The translations under genes were made by a program, and so were the position numbers. From a virus: a stretch of DNA of 21,022 nucleotides. Below the pieces are notes generated by a model. It was not told where the DNA came from. It ran no database searches and saw only the letters and a list, made by a program, of their open reading frames with translations. Positions 1 to 6,400 of this stretch are shown here, piece by piece. The stretch's first letter is position 1. Every line of letters begins with the position of its first letter. The stretch spans positions 1-21,022 of the IMG/VR virus record IMGVR_UViG_3300018411_000080. One strand, 5' to 3'.

Positions 1-60
1 CGTTAAACATCCCAGAGCGAGGCGGCACTTAGGTCGCTTAAACAAAAGCTAAGTTCGCCA

Positions 61-79
61 CCGTGAGTGAGTTTCACGG
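61..79 (+). other. Perfect 6-bp hairpin with 7-base loop
   Basis: CCGTGA (61-66) pairs with TCACGG (74-79) around the loop GTGAGTT. The size matches a tRNA anticodon arm and the loop has T at the second position, but it lacks a purine after the central triplet. No T-tract follows, so it is not a standard terminator. Its function is unknown. Confidence 0.5.
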
Positions 80-116
80 CAAAGTCGAGGACAGCGCGCG
101 ACTATAAATAACGAGG

Positions 117-143
117 CAGGTTTAACCTGATGGCTTCTCAGGT
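117..143 (+). promoter_or_regulatory. Two mutually exclusive hairpins (attenuator-like)
   Basis: ACCTG at 125-129 can pair upstream with CAGGT at 117-121 (3-base loop). Alternatively, ACCTGA at 125-130 can pair downstream with TCAGGT at 138-143 (7-base loop TGGCTTC). Both helices use the same bases, so only one can form at a time. The pairing is seen directly; a regulatory switch is only a suggestion. Confidence 0.3.
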
Positions 144-276
144 AGTGAACAGACACTTAAACAGTTGCGGTAACTCGGTCAGACCAAAGAAACTTTGCCG
201 ATGCTTGAGAATAGTGCTCCGTGAACAAACACGCTAAAATGGGACCCGGGCATGTCTATAAACTGCCCCCAACTAT

Positions 277-347
277 GCGGGCCGCCAGGTCCACCCATGT
301 TCTTGCGTGTGTCACTTGGGTGTGTGGTTCGATTCCACAGGTCTGCA
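277..347 (+). other. tRNA-like remnant: acceptor stem plus T-arm only
   Basis: A T-arm-like hairpin has stem TGTGG/CCACA (323-327, 335-339) and the consensus-like loop TTCGATT. It is followed directly by GGTCTGC (340-346), which pairs over 7 bp with GCGGGCC (277-283), including two G-U pairs. The total span of 71 bases is near tRNA size, and position 347 would be the discriminator base, followed by CC. I cannot draw a normal D-arm or anticodon arm between the two halves. A 5-bp helix accca/tgggt (293-297, 317-321) encloses a 19-base loop instead. It could be a decayed tRNA, a tRNA mimic, or chance. Confidence 0.25.
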
Positions 348-406
348 CCGAATTACGGGAGTATCCCAACAGTTTCTGAGGCTCAACTATCCCGGTCTCA
401 GGGAAA

Positions 407-426
407 CAAGATAGTAGTGTATCTTG
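407..426 (+). other. Perfect 7-bp hairpin
   Basis: CAAGATA (407-413) and TATCTTG (420-426) form a perfect 7-bp stem with the 6-base loop GTAGTG. It is the longest perfect stem in the leader. No T-tract follows. Function unknown. Confidence 0.45.
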
Positions 427-464
427 AATTCTGGCCTTGCACGGCGTTAATGGTGCACAGTTTT

Positions 465-479
465 CGGTCTGTAAAACCG
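465..479 (+). other. Anticodon-arm-like hairpin with GTA (Tyr-type) loop
   Basis: CGGT (465-468) pairs with ACCG (476-479) around the 7-base loop CTGTAAA. The loop matches a tRNA-Tyr anticodon loop: C32, T33, GTA, A37, A38. The stem has only four pairs, because 464 and 480 are both T. I found no acceptor stem, D-arm or T-arm around it, so this is not called a tRNA gene. Confidence 0.3.
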
Positions 480-503
480 TCCAGTTTCTTACGGAAACAG
501 TTC

Positions 504-520
504 TGCATCTGCAAAATGCA
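504..520 (+). other. Anticodon-arm-like hairpin with GCA (Cys-type) loop
   Basis: TGCAT (504-508) and ATGCA (516-520) form a perfect 5-bp stem around the 7-base loop CTGCAAA. This has the exact geometry and loop pattern of a tRNA-Cys anticodon arm (T33, GCA, A37, A38). The upstream hairpin 484-498 (GTTTC/GAAAC) sits where another arm would be, but no acceptor stem or T-arm can be placed. Not called a tRNA gene. Confidence 0.3.
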
Positions 521-584
521 ACACTCACTCTGGCATACTCAATTTGTTTGAGACGTTGTTATTAGTCGCACAGTCGCTTCAACG

Positions 585-821
585 GTGGTGAGATTTGCGT
601 TGTTAGGAGTGCTTTTGTTAGTTTGTGGCAGCCTATATTACCTCCTGTATTTGGTTCGGAGAAATCCGTATCCCCAACGCAATGAAATATGCAAGCCTAT
701 GGTACTATCTTCGGATAGCGGGTTGAAAGTCCCGGTGCTCCCTAATATACACGCTGGTCACGTGGGCGATTCGACCATTAACTTTCTTGGACAGCTTGGC
801 TTGTGCGGGAAACAATATTAA
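585..821 (+). CDS. Possible small single-pass membrane protein
   Basis: This 78-residue frame opens with GTG and ends in TAA at 819-821. A strongly hydrophobic stretch covers roughly residues 4-23 (FALLGVLLLVCGSLYYLLYL) and is followed by two arginines. That fits a single N-terminal membrane segment with its basic end in the cytoplasm and about 50 polar residues after it. The Cys does not sit in a good lipobox. No clear Shine-Dalgarno sequence precedes the GTG; a TTG at 600 is an alternative start. It lies between the non-coding leader and the first endonuclease gene. I recognise no family. Small membrane proteins are common in phage early regions, but a function cannot be assigned. Support rests on the membrane segment and the lack of any competing gene. 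Confidence 0.45.
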   Translation: MVRFALLGVLLLVCGSLYYLLYLVRRNPYPQRNEICKPMVLSSDSGLKVPVLPNIHAGHVGDSTINFLGQLGLCGKQY

Positions 822-892
822 GTAAATAATCAGTCGCGTAAAGTCCAAGTAAAACCGCGTCAGGTTGTTCAAGAAAGTTAAGGAGAAGTTCA

Positions 893-1363
893 ATGTCTGA
901 GGTAGTCATCCCCAAAATACTTCGGGACAATCTAGAATACAATGTTGTGAGTGGTGTGTTCACAAGGTGTGGGCAAGAGCTTGGTGGCGTAAACTCAAAG
1001 TATACTACGATAAGATACTTGGGCAAGGCCGTCAAAGCACATGTGCTGGCTTGGTACTTCTGTCGCGGCAAATGGCCGACACAGCAACTGGACCACAAAG
1101 ACCGCAATAAGAAGAACAACGCCATAGGTAATCTTCGCGAGGTCAATACCTCACAAAATTGCCACAACCAGTTTGGTGCACGCAAGTCAAACAAATTGAC
1201 TGGCCTGCAAGGCGTTAAGGTGCACAAGAGAAAGTCTGGTACTGTTGCATATCGCGCCAGCATATCTGTGTGCGGCAAGGATTTACACCTAGGTCTGTTT
1301 GACACGCCAGAAGAGGCGCATTCAGCCTACATGAAGAAGAAGGTGGAGTTACTCAATGAATAA
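893..1363 (+). CDS. HNH homing endonuclease with C-terminal AP2 domain
   Basis: This 156-residue protein is a free-standing HNH-AP2 endonuclease of the type that spreads between phages by cutting DNA at a target site. The HNH core is near residues 66-90 (LDHKDRNKKNNAIGNLREV), with the His and Asp of the metal-finger motif and the conserved NN and NLR. The C-terminal part (about residues 100-150: GLQGVKV, YRASISV, HLGLFDTPEEAHSAY) is a typical AP2 DNA-binding domain. An AAGGAG Shine-Dalgarno lies 7 bases before the ATG. The stop overlaps the start of thyX by 8 bases, so the two are translationally linked. It is a paralogue of the gene at 3810-4298. The cleavage site cannot be read from this sequence; the neighbouring thyX or primase gene is a natural candidate target. 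Confidence 0.88.
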   Translation: MSEVVIPKILRDNLEYNVVSGVFTRCGQELGGVNSKYTTIRYLGKAVKAHVLAWYFCRGKWPTQQLDHKDRNKKNNAIGNLREVNTSQNCHNQFGARKSNKLTGLQGVKVHKRKSGTVAYRASISVCGKDLHLGLFDTPEEAHSAYMKKKVELLNE

Positions 1364-2012
1364 ATTTATTAAGTGCGAACTCGTGGATTTCATGGGGACG
1401 GACCTCACTGTTGTGAATGCGGCAAGAGTTTCATACGCCGCTGAATCCAAGGAGTTCTCCGAGCGCGATGCAGCCCTGCTGAAATTCTTGGCGGAGCACA
1501 ACCACATAACTCCCATGCGTCATCCCAAGGTACAAATTCGCTGCGATTCCCCAATCTTTCTGGCTCGTCAGGTTGGCAAACATCAAGTTGGATTTGACTG
1601 GAATGAGATTTCACGTCGCTATAAAGATGGCGATGCCGTTGAAGTCACCTGCTATATCCCCGATGTTATTTTGGCTCGTCCGAAATCACTCATGAAGGAT
1701 AGCGCAGTCCCAGCCTCTGCCGAGTTGACTCAGTGGGCGATTGCAGAAATCAAGCAGTCGTACTCGAACTCGGTGGACGACTATCTGGCATTAATTGGTG
1801 CTGGTGTTGCCCCAGAACAGGCGCGCATGGTTCTTCCGCAGGGTATGCAAACCCAGTGGATTTGGACTGGCTCACTGTTTGGCTGGGCCAACCTCTACAA
1901 CCAACGCTCGTCCGAACACGCCCAGTATGAGGCAAATCTGTTCGCAGAAGAGGTCAACAAAATCATGTCTGCGCTGTTCCCAATTAGCTGGGCAGCACTG
2001 ACGAACCAGTAA
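1356..2012 (+). CDS. thyX: Flavin-dependent thymidylate synthase (ThyX)
   Basis: ThyX makes dTMP from dUMP, using FAD, NADPH and methylene-tetrahydrofolate. At 218 residues it has the usual family length. The signature region is QVGKHQVGFDWNEISRRY (about residues 72-89). N83, E84, S86, R88 and Y89 align with the Asn-Glu-x-Ser-x-Arg-Tyr part of the classic motif. The RHR at its start is replaced by a KHQ version with altered spacing. Family features also include NAARVSY (21-27), the RH at 55-56, and the C-terminal LPQGMQTQWIWTGSL region followed by HAQYE. The Shine-Dalgarno is GGTGGAG, inside the end of the upstream endonuclease gene. With the dUTPase and dNMP kinase further along, it supplies thymidine nucleotides for phage replication. 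Altered base chemistry is possible but nothing here shows it. Confidence 0.93.
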   Translation: MNKFIKCELVDFMGTDLTVVNAARVSYAAESKEFSERDAALLKFLAEHNHITPMRHPKVQIRCDSPIFLARQVGKHQVGFDWNEISRRYKDGDAVEVTCYIPDVILARPKSLMKDSAVPASAELTQWAIAEIKQSYSNSVDDYLALIGAGVAPEQARMVLPQGMQTQWIWTGSLFGWANLYNQRSSEHAQYEANLFAEEVNKIMSALFPISWAALTNQ

Positions 2013-2024
2013 CAAGGCCCAAGC

Positions 2025-3767
2025 ATGCAAGTAAAACAATGTGTTGCGAAGATAAAGCACGACAGTCCCACCTGTAAGTCCACCAGTGGGAAGTCACTGC
2101 AAGTGTGGATAAATGAGGAGGATGGAAAGCGCTTCTACAGCGGATATTGCTTTGCTTGCAGTGTCGTCGTCCCGAATCCTTATGGAAACAATCCACCTGA
2201 CCCCGACGAAGTACATGTCAAGACGCCGGAAGAAATCAAGGAAGAGCTTGATGAAATATCTAGCTGCGCAGTCTTCAACCTTGACCACCGCAGCATAGAG
2301 CCAGAATACTGGAGCGAAGCCCGTGTGCGTTTGCTCCTGTCTGAGTTTGACGGAACCACTCCAAACGCATTGGCCCACGGATTCACGCGTGGTGGTACAC
2401 TTGTTCGTTGGAAGATAAAACTTCTAAACAAGAAAATCATCTGGTCGGTCGGGGACACTCAGAACAACGACCCGTACAACTGGGAAAAGGCCAAGCAAAT
2501 TGGTGGCAAGACTCTGTACATTACCGAAGGCGAAGAGGATTGCATAGCACTCCGACAAATCCTGCGGTCTTGTAACAGAGGGACCCAATATGAGGACTTA
2601 GACTTTGCGGTCATTTCCCTCACAGATGGTTCAGACTCAGTCCACAAGAGTTTGGCTGGTGTTGCTGGAGAAATCAAGCAGCGTTGGGAACAGGTTGTTA
2701 TCGTCTTTGACAACGACGAGCCGGGCAAGAAAGCTGCCAAAGAGGCTTGCCGTCTGCTTCCAGGCGCCATGATTGCAATGCTCCCTGCGAATGATGCAAA
2801 TGATTGCCTCAAACGTGGGATGCTGAAAGCAGCTCGTGACGCTGTAATCTTCCGTGCCGCCCGTCCACTTCCCACTGCATTGGTTGATAAGAATTTGCTG
2901 ATGCTGGAGCTGGATGAAGAAATCGTAGCTGGTGTTTCGACCCCATGGCCGAAGCTAACCGACATGTTGTTTGGTCAACGTCGTGGTGAAATCATTACCC
3001 TCGGTGGTTCTGAGGGTGGTGGTAAAACCACACTTGCCAGACAGATGGCCGAGCACAACATCATTGAGCACGACTGGGGCATCTTCACAGCATTCATGGA
3101 AGAGACGCCTCAAGAGACCCTGTTGCGAATGGCCGGTCTGCGTGACGGACTTCCATATTGGGAGCCGGGTTGCAGACAAGACCCGCGATTCGATGAAGCA
3201 AAGTTCAAGGCAACTTGCCAAGAGCTGCTGCGCAACATCGAAATCTGGGACCGCAAACAGCAAGGCGAAGACCCTTACGAAACTTGGGAGGGTATGAAGA
3301 CAATCTTGCGTCAGATTGGTCCGGACATTGACATGTTCGTGATGGATAACCTGACCATTTTGTCTGAAGGTATCTCAGCATCCGAGAAGAACGACTTCCT
3401 TGGGAAGCTCTATGCAGACCAAGTCAAGTTGTCTGAGCAATACCAATTCCAAATTCTGGACTTGTCTCACCTCAACCCAGTTGCGAAAGGCCAGAGGCCA
3501 CATGAAGATGGTGGTCGAATCAAGAAGGGTGACTTCACCGGCTCTCGGGCTGCGTCGAAATACTCGCACTTCATGATTGGCTTTGAGCGCAACAGCCAAG
3601 CCGTTGACCCGAACTGCTCCATCATCCGTGGTATCAAAGCTCGCAAGAGCGGTAAGACCGACGGTTTCAAAACGTATTACAACAATGACTCTGGCCGCAT
3701 CGTCCAGCAGCATTGGGATGACTCTTTGTTTGAAACTAAAGAGATTGTCCAGTTCGCCAAGAAGTAA
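2025..3767 (+). CDS. T7 gp4-like primase-helicase
   Basis: This 580-residue protein would synthesise RNA primers and unwind DNA at the fork, as T7 gp4 does (566 residues). Domains in order: an N-terminal zinc-binding region with C17, C42 and C45; a TOPRIM primase domain with LYITEGEEDCIAL near 163-175 and VIVFDNDEPGKKAA near 225; and a RecA-like helicase domain with Walker A GGSEGGGKTTLA near 326. These are followed by the MEETPQET segment, a Walker B-like MFVMDNLTIL, LDLSHLNP, and a C-terminal GSRAASKYSHFMIGFERN resembling motif H4. The T7 zinc module has two CxxC pairs; here the first pair is incomplete, and H12 may replace a ligand. AAGG lies about 10 bases before the ATG. It lies upstream of the polymerase, as in T7-like replication modules. 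Confidence 0.94.
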   Translation: MQVKQCVAKIKHDSPTCKSTSGKSLQVWINEEDGKRFYSGYCFACSVVVPNPYGNNPPDPDEVHVKTPEEIKEELDEISSCAVFNLDHRSIEPEYWSEARVRLLLSEFDGTTPNALAHGFTRGGTLVRWKIKLLNKKIIWSVGDTQNNDPYNWEKAKQIGGKTLYITEGEEDCIALRQILRSCNRGTQYEDLDFAVISLTDGSDSVHKSLAGVAGEIKQRWEQVVIVFDNDEPGKKAAKEACRLLPGAMIAMLPANDANDCLKRGMLKAARDAVIFRAARPLPTALVDKNLLMLELDEEIVAGVSTPWPKLTDMLFGQRRGEIITLGGSEGGGKTTLARQMAEHNIIEHDWGIFTAFMEETPQETLLRMAGLRDGLPYWEPGCRQDPRFDEAKFKATCQELLRNIEIWDRKQQGEDPYETWEGMKTILRQIGPDIDMFVMDNLTILSEGISASEKNDFLGKLYADQVKLSEQYQFQILDLSHLNPVAKGQRPHEDGGRIKKGDFTGSRAASKYSHFMIGFERNSQAVDPNCSIIRGIKARKSGKTDGFKTYYNNDSGRIVQQHWDDSLFETKEIVQFAKK

Positions 3768-3772
3768 CAACT

Positions 3773-3791
3773 GCGGCCCCCGGGCCGCTTT
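3773..3791 (+). terminator. GC-rich hairpin after the primase-helicase
   Basis: GCGGCC (3773-3778) pairs with GGCCGC (3783-3788) around CCCG and is followed by TTT only. It sits between the primase-helicase stop and the second HNH-AP2 gene. The T-tract is weak, so it may be a partial terminator or an RNA-processing or stability element. Confidence 0.4.
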
Positions 3792-3809
3792 AAGATGGAT
3801 GGAGTTCAA

Positions 3810-4298
3810 ATGTCCGATGAAGAAAGGATACGTTTGTGGCGGAGCTTGTTTACATACAACTCCAACGGCACACTATTCCGAAAATTCAAGTCTGGGATGT
3901 CAAAGCAGACGGGAAGCCCTTGTGGAAGAGATAAGAAGTACCTAAACGTCCGTGTGGGTAAGGGTTTTGAGTATGTGCATACTGTTATATTTGGGATGCA
4001 CTACGGATACCTGCCAAGTCAAATTGACCATAAGGATAGAAACGGCCTGAACAACTCCCCGAGCAACCTGAGGGCCGCCGACAATAGGACAAACAATTGC
4101 AATGTGCCAAAGGCAATTGGTAAGTCTGGGTATCGGGGTGTCGCCGTATCTGCAACTGGTGTGTTTACAGCAAAGATACGGGCAGGAAAACGCCGCATCC
4201 ACTTAGGTACTTTTAGCAGTGCAAAAGATGCTGCAATTGCGTACAACCGCAAGGCAACAGAACTGCATGGTGAGTTTGCCATTCTCAATAGGATATAG
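3810..4298 (+). CDS. HNH homing endonuclease with AP2 domain
   Basis: This 162-residue protein is a second free-standing HNH-AP2 endonuclease. The HNH motif is IDHKDRNGLNNSPSNLRAA near residues 70-90. The AP2 domain follows (GYRGVAV, FTAKIRAGKRRIHLGTFSSAKDAAIAY). I chose the ATG at 3810 because GGAG lies 8 bases upstream; an in-frame ATG at 3795 would add five residues but has no such site. It sits between primase-helicase and DNA polymerase, and its stop is 2 bases before the polymerase ATG. Homing endonucleases often sit beside the gene they target, so the intron-bearing polymerase is a likely target locus, but this is inference. The core motif matches the paralogue at 893-1363; the N-terminal third differs. 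Confidence 0.87.
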   Translation: MSDEERIRLWRSLFTYNSNGTLFRKFKSGMSKQTGSPCGRDKKYLNVRVGKGFEYVHTVIFGMHYGYLPSQIDHKDRNGLNNSPSNLRAADNRTNNCNVPKAIGKSGYRGVAVSATGVFTAKIRAGKRRIHLGTFSSAKDAAIAYNRKATELHGEFAILNRI

Positions 4299-4300
4299 AA

Positions 4301-5753
4301 ATGTACCCATGGAACAACATGTTCGCCAGTGACATTGAAGCAACTGGCCTGCTCGAAGATATGAAGCGGCAAGAAAACCCGCACCTGCACAACATCGGGT
4401 ATATTGATGTAAAAACAGGTGAGGAAGTTTGCATCGAGTGGACAGACAGAGCCCGCATTCAAGCATTTCTGGACACTGGTCCGACGCTCATAATGCACAA
4501 CGGCTACACCTTTGACTTCGAGGCCCTGACCTTCTTAGGCTACGACGTTTCGAAGTGCACGTGCATAGACACCCTGTACATAAGTTGGTACCTTCGTCCG
4601 CGTCAAATGATGCACGGCTTGGCTAACTATGGGGAAGAGTTCGGTGTACACAAGCCGGAAGTTGAGGAATGGGAAAACCAACCTCAAGAAGTCTACAACC
4701 ATCGGGTGATGGAAGACTGCAAGATTCAGTACAGACTCTGGGCCCATCAGTGGCAGGAGCTGCTAAAGATTTACAAGTCACCGGAAGAGGCGAAGCGATT
4801 CGTTGCCTTCCTCATGACCAAGGCACGGCAACAGGTTATCCAACAGCGCACACGTTGGAAGCTGAATAAGACCAAGTGCCAAGCTTTCATCGACAAAGTT
4901 ACGCCGATGATTGACGAAAAGGTTCTGGCACTGGAGGAATCCATGCCGCGAATCACTGAGTACAAACTCATGAATCGCCCAGCAAAGTGTCACAAGAAAA
5001 ATGGAACCCTGTCCGCAACCGGCCTCAAGTGGAAGGCGATTTGCGATGCAAACGGTTTGGACTGGAAAGACCCAGATTTGGTAATCAAGACCATCAAAGG
5101 GTACAAAGCTCCAAATGCAGGTTCTCACGTACAAATCAAAGATTGGCTGTTCAGCCTCGGCTGGGTTCCGCAAACCTTCAAGTTTGTTCGCGACAAAGAA
5201 ACTGGCGAGACTCGCCAAATTCCGCAGACCACAATCAAGGACGATGACGGCAACCCCGACATCTGCCCGAGTTTGCACGAACTTGCAGAGCTGCACCCAG
5301 ACAAGGGTGTGGAACATTTGATTGGCCTTGGTGTATACAAACACCGACTGACAGTTGCGAATGGCTTCATGAAAGCTGTTGACGATGAAGGTTTCCTCAC
5401 AGCACGTTGCGGTGGCCTCACCAACACACTGCGACTCAAGCACCGAGAGTTGGTAAACCTGCCGTCCATTCGTGTATTTGGTGGGGAAGAGCTTCGTGGC
5501 ATGTTGGAAGCGGAGAGTGAAGACTTCGAACAACTAGGTTCTGACCTGTGTTCGCTGGAAGACCGCTGCAAGCACCACTACCAGTGGGACTATGACCCAG
5601 AGTACGTGAAGAAGCAGCTTGCTGATGACTACGACGCCCACTTGGCGCTGGGTGTTATCGGTGGTTTCATCACCGAGAAGCAGAGTCAAGACCACAAGGA
5701 CAAGATTGCAAAGTGCAAAGACCGTCCAATGTTCAAGTCCACCAACTATGCGT
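4301..5753 (+). CDS. DNA polymerase, family A (T7-like), exon 1
   Basis: This exon encodes residues 1-484 of a polymerase that is 643 residues long once spliced to 6401-6879 (T7 gp5 is 704). A 3'-5' exonuclease domain comes first: Exo I D11/E13 in SDIEATG, Exo II in MHNGYTFDFE (H66, N67, D72), and Exo III D139 in RVMEDCK. Polymerase motif A is GSDLCSLEDR, with its Asp near residue 414. Motif B begins at RPMFKSTNYA and is cut by the intron just after this Ala codon plus one T. Read without splicing, the frame stops at TAA 5753-5755 and the enzyme would lack most of the catalytic palm. The Tyr in KSTNY takes the place of E. coli Pol I F762, as in T7. AGGAT precedes the ATG. Thioredoxin dependence cannot be judged. 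Confidence 0.94.
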
Positions 5754-6400
5754 AAAATGATGCGCATGTAAAACTCCTCTAATTCGGTGGAACTCTCTAT
5801 GAGACAATACCGAGCGAAGCTTGAAATGAAAAGAACATATAAACCAAAGTTATGTGCTTGTGGTGTAGAATTCACACCAAAAGGTCCAGCGAGCCTGCGT
5901 TGTTCGACATGTGCAAAATCATCCGCACAAGATGCTCGTGAAAAGGCATACTTTAAGTATGCAAAGAAGCGTGGCATAAACTACGGAGCCGGCACTGGAA
6001 ACCATAACTCACACCACAAAGGGAAGGACAGCAAATGTTATTCCTCTGGGACTGGTGAATATGTTCGAGCAAGAGTTGAAATGCTTGCCGAACTTAAGTG
6101 CTGTGAGAGGTGCAACAAAGACTTGCAAACTGTGGGTAGTTTCGAACGTGTGATACACCACCGAGACCACAACAGAAGCAACAACGAGAGGATTAATCTC
6201 GAACTGCTTTGCAAGCGTTGCCACCAAATAGAGCACGAATGTTTTGAACATTTCTTGAACGTGTAACGACTATCCGAAAGGAGTAGGGCCAAGTGGTTCG
6301 AAACGGGGAGCACCGAAAGGTGGTGATATAGTCTACTCTGCATGGCGACATGCAGCTGCGAAAGCGGACCAAGCCTAACGAACTTGGTTGAATATAAGTG
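5754..6400 (+). ncRNA. Group I self-splicing intron in the polymerase gene
   Basis: This 647-base intron splits the polymerase at motif B. Its limits follow from four independent observations. The exon ends in T (5753). The intron ends in G (6400). Joining them restores the frame and creates TGT (Cys) in NYACQYGAG. Exon bases ATGCGT (5748-5753) pair with GCGCAT (5762-5767), giving P1 with a U-G at the splice site. Other pairings: P3 ACTCCT (5773-5778) with AGGAGT (6279-6284); P7 GACTAT (6268-6273) with ATAGTC (6328-6333); a CACC-GAAA-GGTG hairpin (6311-6322); P9 CTGCATG-GCGA-CATGCAG (6338-6355); a GAAA hairpin at 6356-6367; and a P9.2-like stem 6368-6388. The segment 5779-5835 resembles the P4-P6 core of the T4 td intron. 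The HNH gene sits in the P6 region. The subgroup (IA2-like) is inferred. Confidence 0.92.
5799..6266 (+). CDS. Intron-encoded HNH endonuclease
   Basis: This 155-residue protein is most likely the homing enzyme that moves the intron into intronless polymerase genes. The N-terminal part has a small zinc-finger-like module (CACGVEF then CSTC, about residues 16-40). The C-terminal half is the HNH module: CCERCNK, then IHHRDHNRSNNERINLELLCKRCHQIEH (two CxxC pairs and the HH, N, H catalytic set). GTG at 5787 and ATG at 5826 are alternative starts; the latter (MKRTYK) would keep the ribozyme core untranslated. With the 5799 start, the coding sequence overlaps the predicted P4-P6 core. The stop at 6264-6266 lies 1 base before P7, so translation into the core would affect folding. 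It lacks the AP2 domain of the two free-standing HNH genes. Confidence 0.9.
   Translation: MRQYRAKLEMKRTYKPKLCACGVEFTPKGPASLRCSTCAKSSAQDAREKAYFKYAKKRGINYGAGTGNHNSHHKGKDSKCYSSGTGEYVRARVEMLAELKCCERCNKDLQTVGSFERVIHHRDHNRSNNERINLELLCKRCHQIEHECFEHFLNV

Larger units (their letters stand above)
1..584 (+). other. Hairpin-rich non-coding leader, no supported gene
   Basis: I can support no gene in this stretch. The open frames on both strands are short, have no Shine-Dalgarno sequence and resemble no family. What is present is a dense series of short hairpins, for example 61-79, 125-143, 185-197, 407-426, 438-457, 465-479, 484-498, 504-520 and 538-552. There is also a T-arm-like element near 323-339. 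The heptamer TTAAACA occurs at 3-9, 38-44 and 157-163. Possible roles are a degenerate tRNA cluster, a structured untranslated leader, or an origin/regulatory region. I found no convincing sigma-70 promoter. The left end of the element lies outside the window. Confidence 0.6.

Noticed and set aside
95-262. Sigma-70 promoters at TATAAA-like boxes (103-108, 257-262)
   Set aside because: No acceptable -35 hexamer lies about 17 bases upstream of either.
252-551. A 99-residue + frame and a 90-residue - frame over 256-528
   Set aside because: Both run across the hairpin array, lack ribosome-binding sites, have random-looking composition and resemble no family.
240-552. A cluster of complete tRNA genes
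   Set aside because: Anticodon-arm-like and T-arm-like hairpins exist, but no full cloverleaf with matching acceptor, D, anticodon and T arms can be drawn at any of them.
6388-6400. A separate gene starting at TTG 6388 for the polymerase C-terminus
   Set aside because: These bases are the 3' end of the group I intron. The splice junction restores the conserved motif, so the region is exon 2 and not an independent gene.
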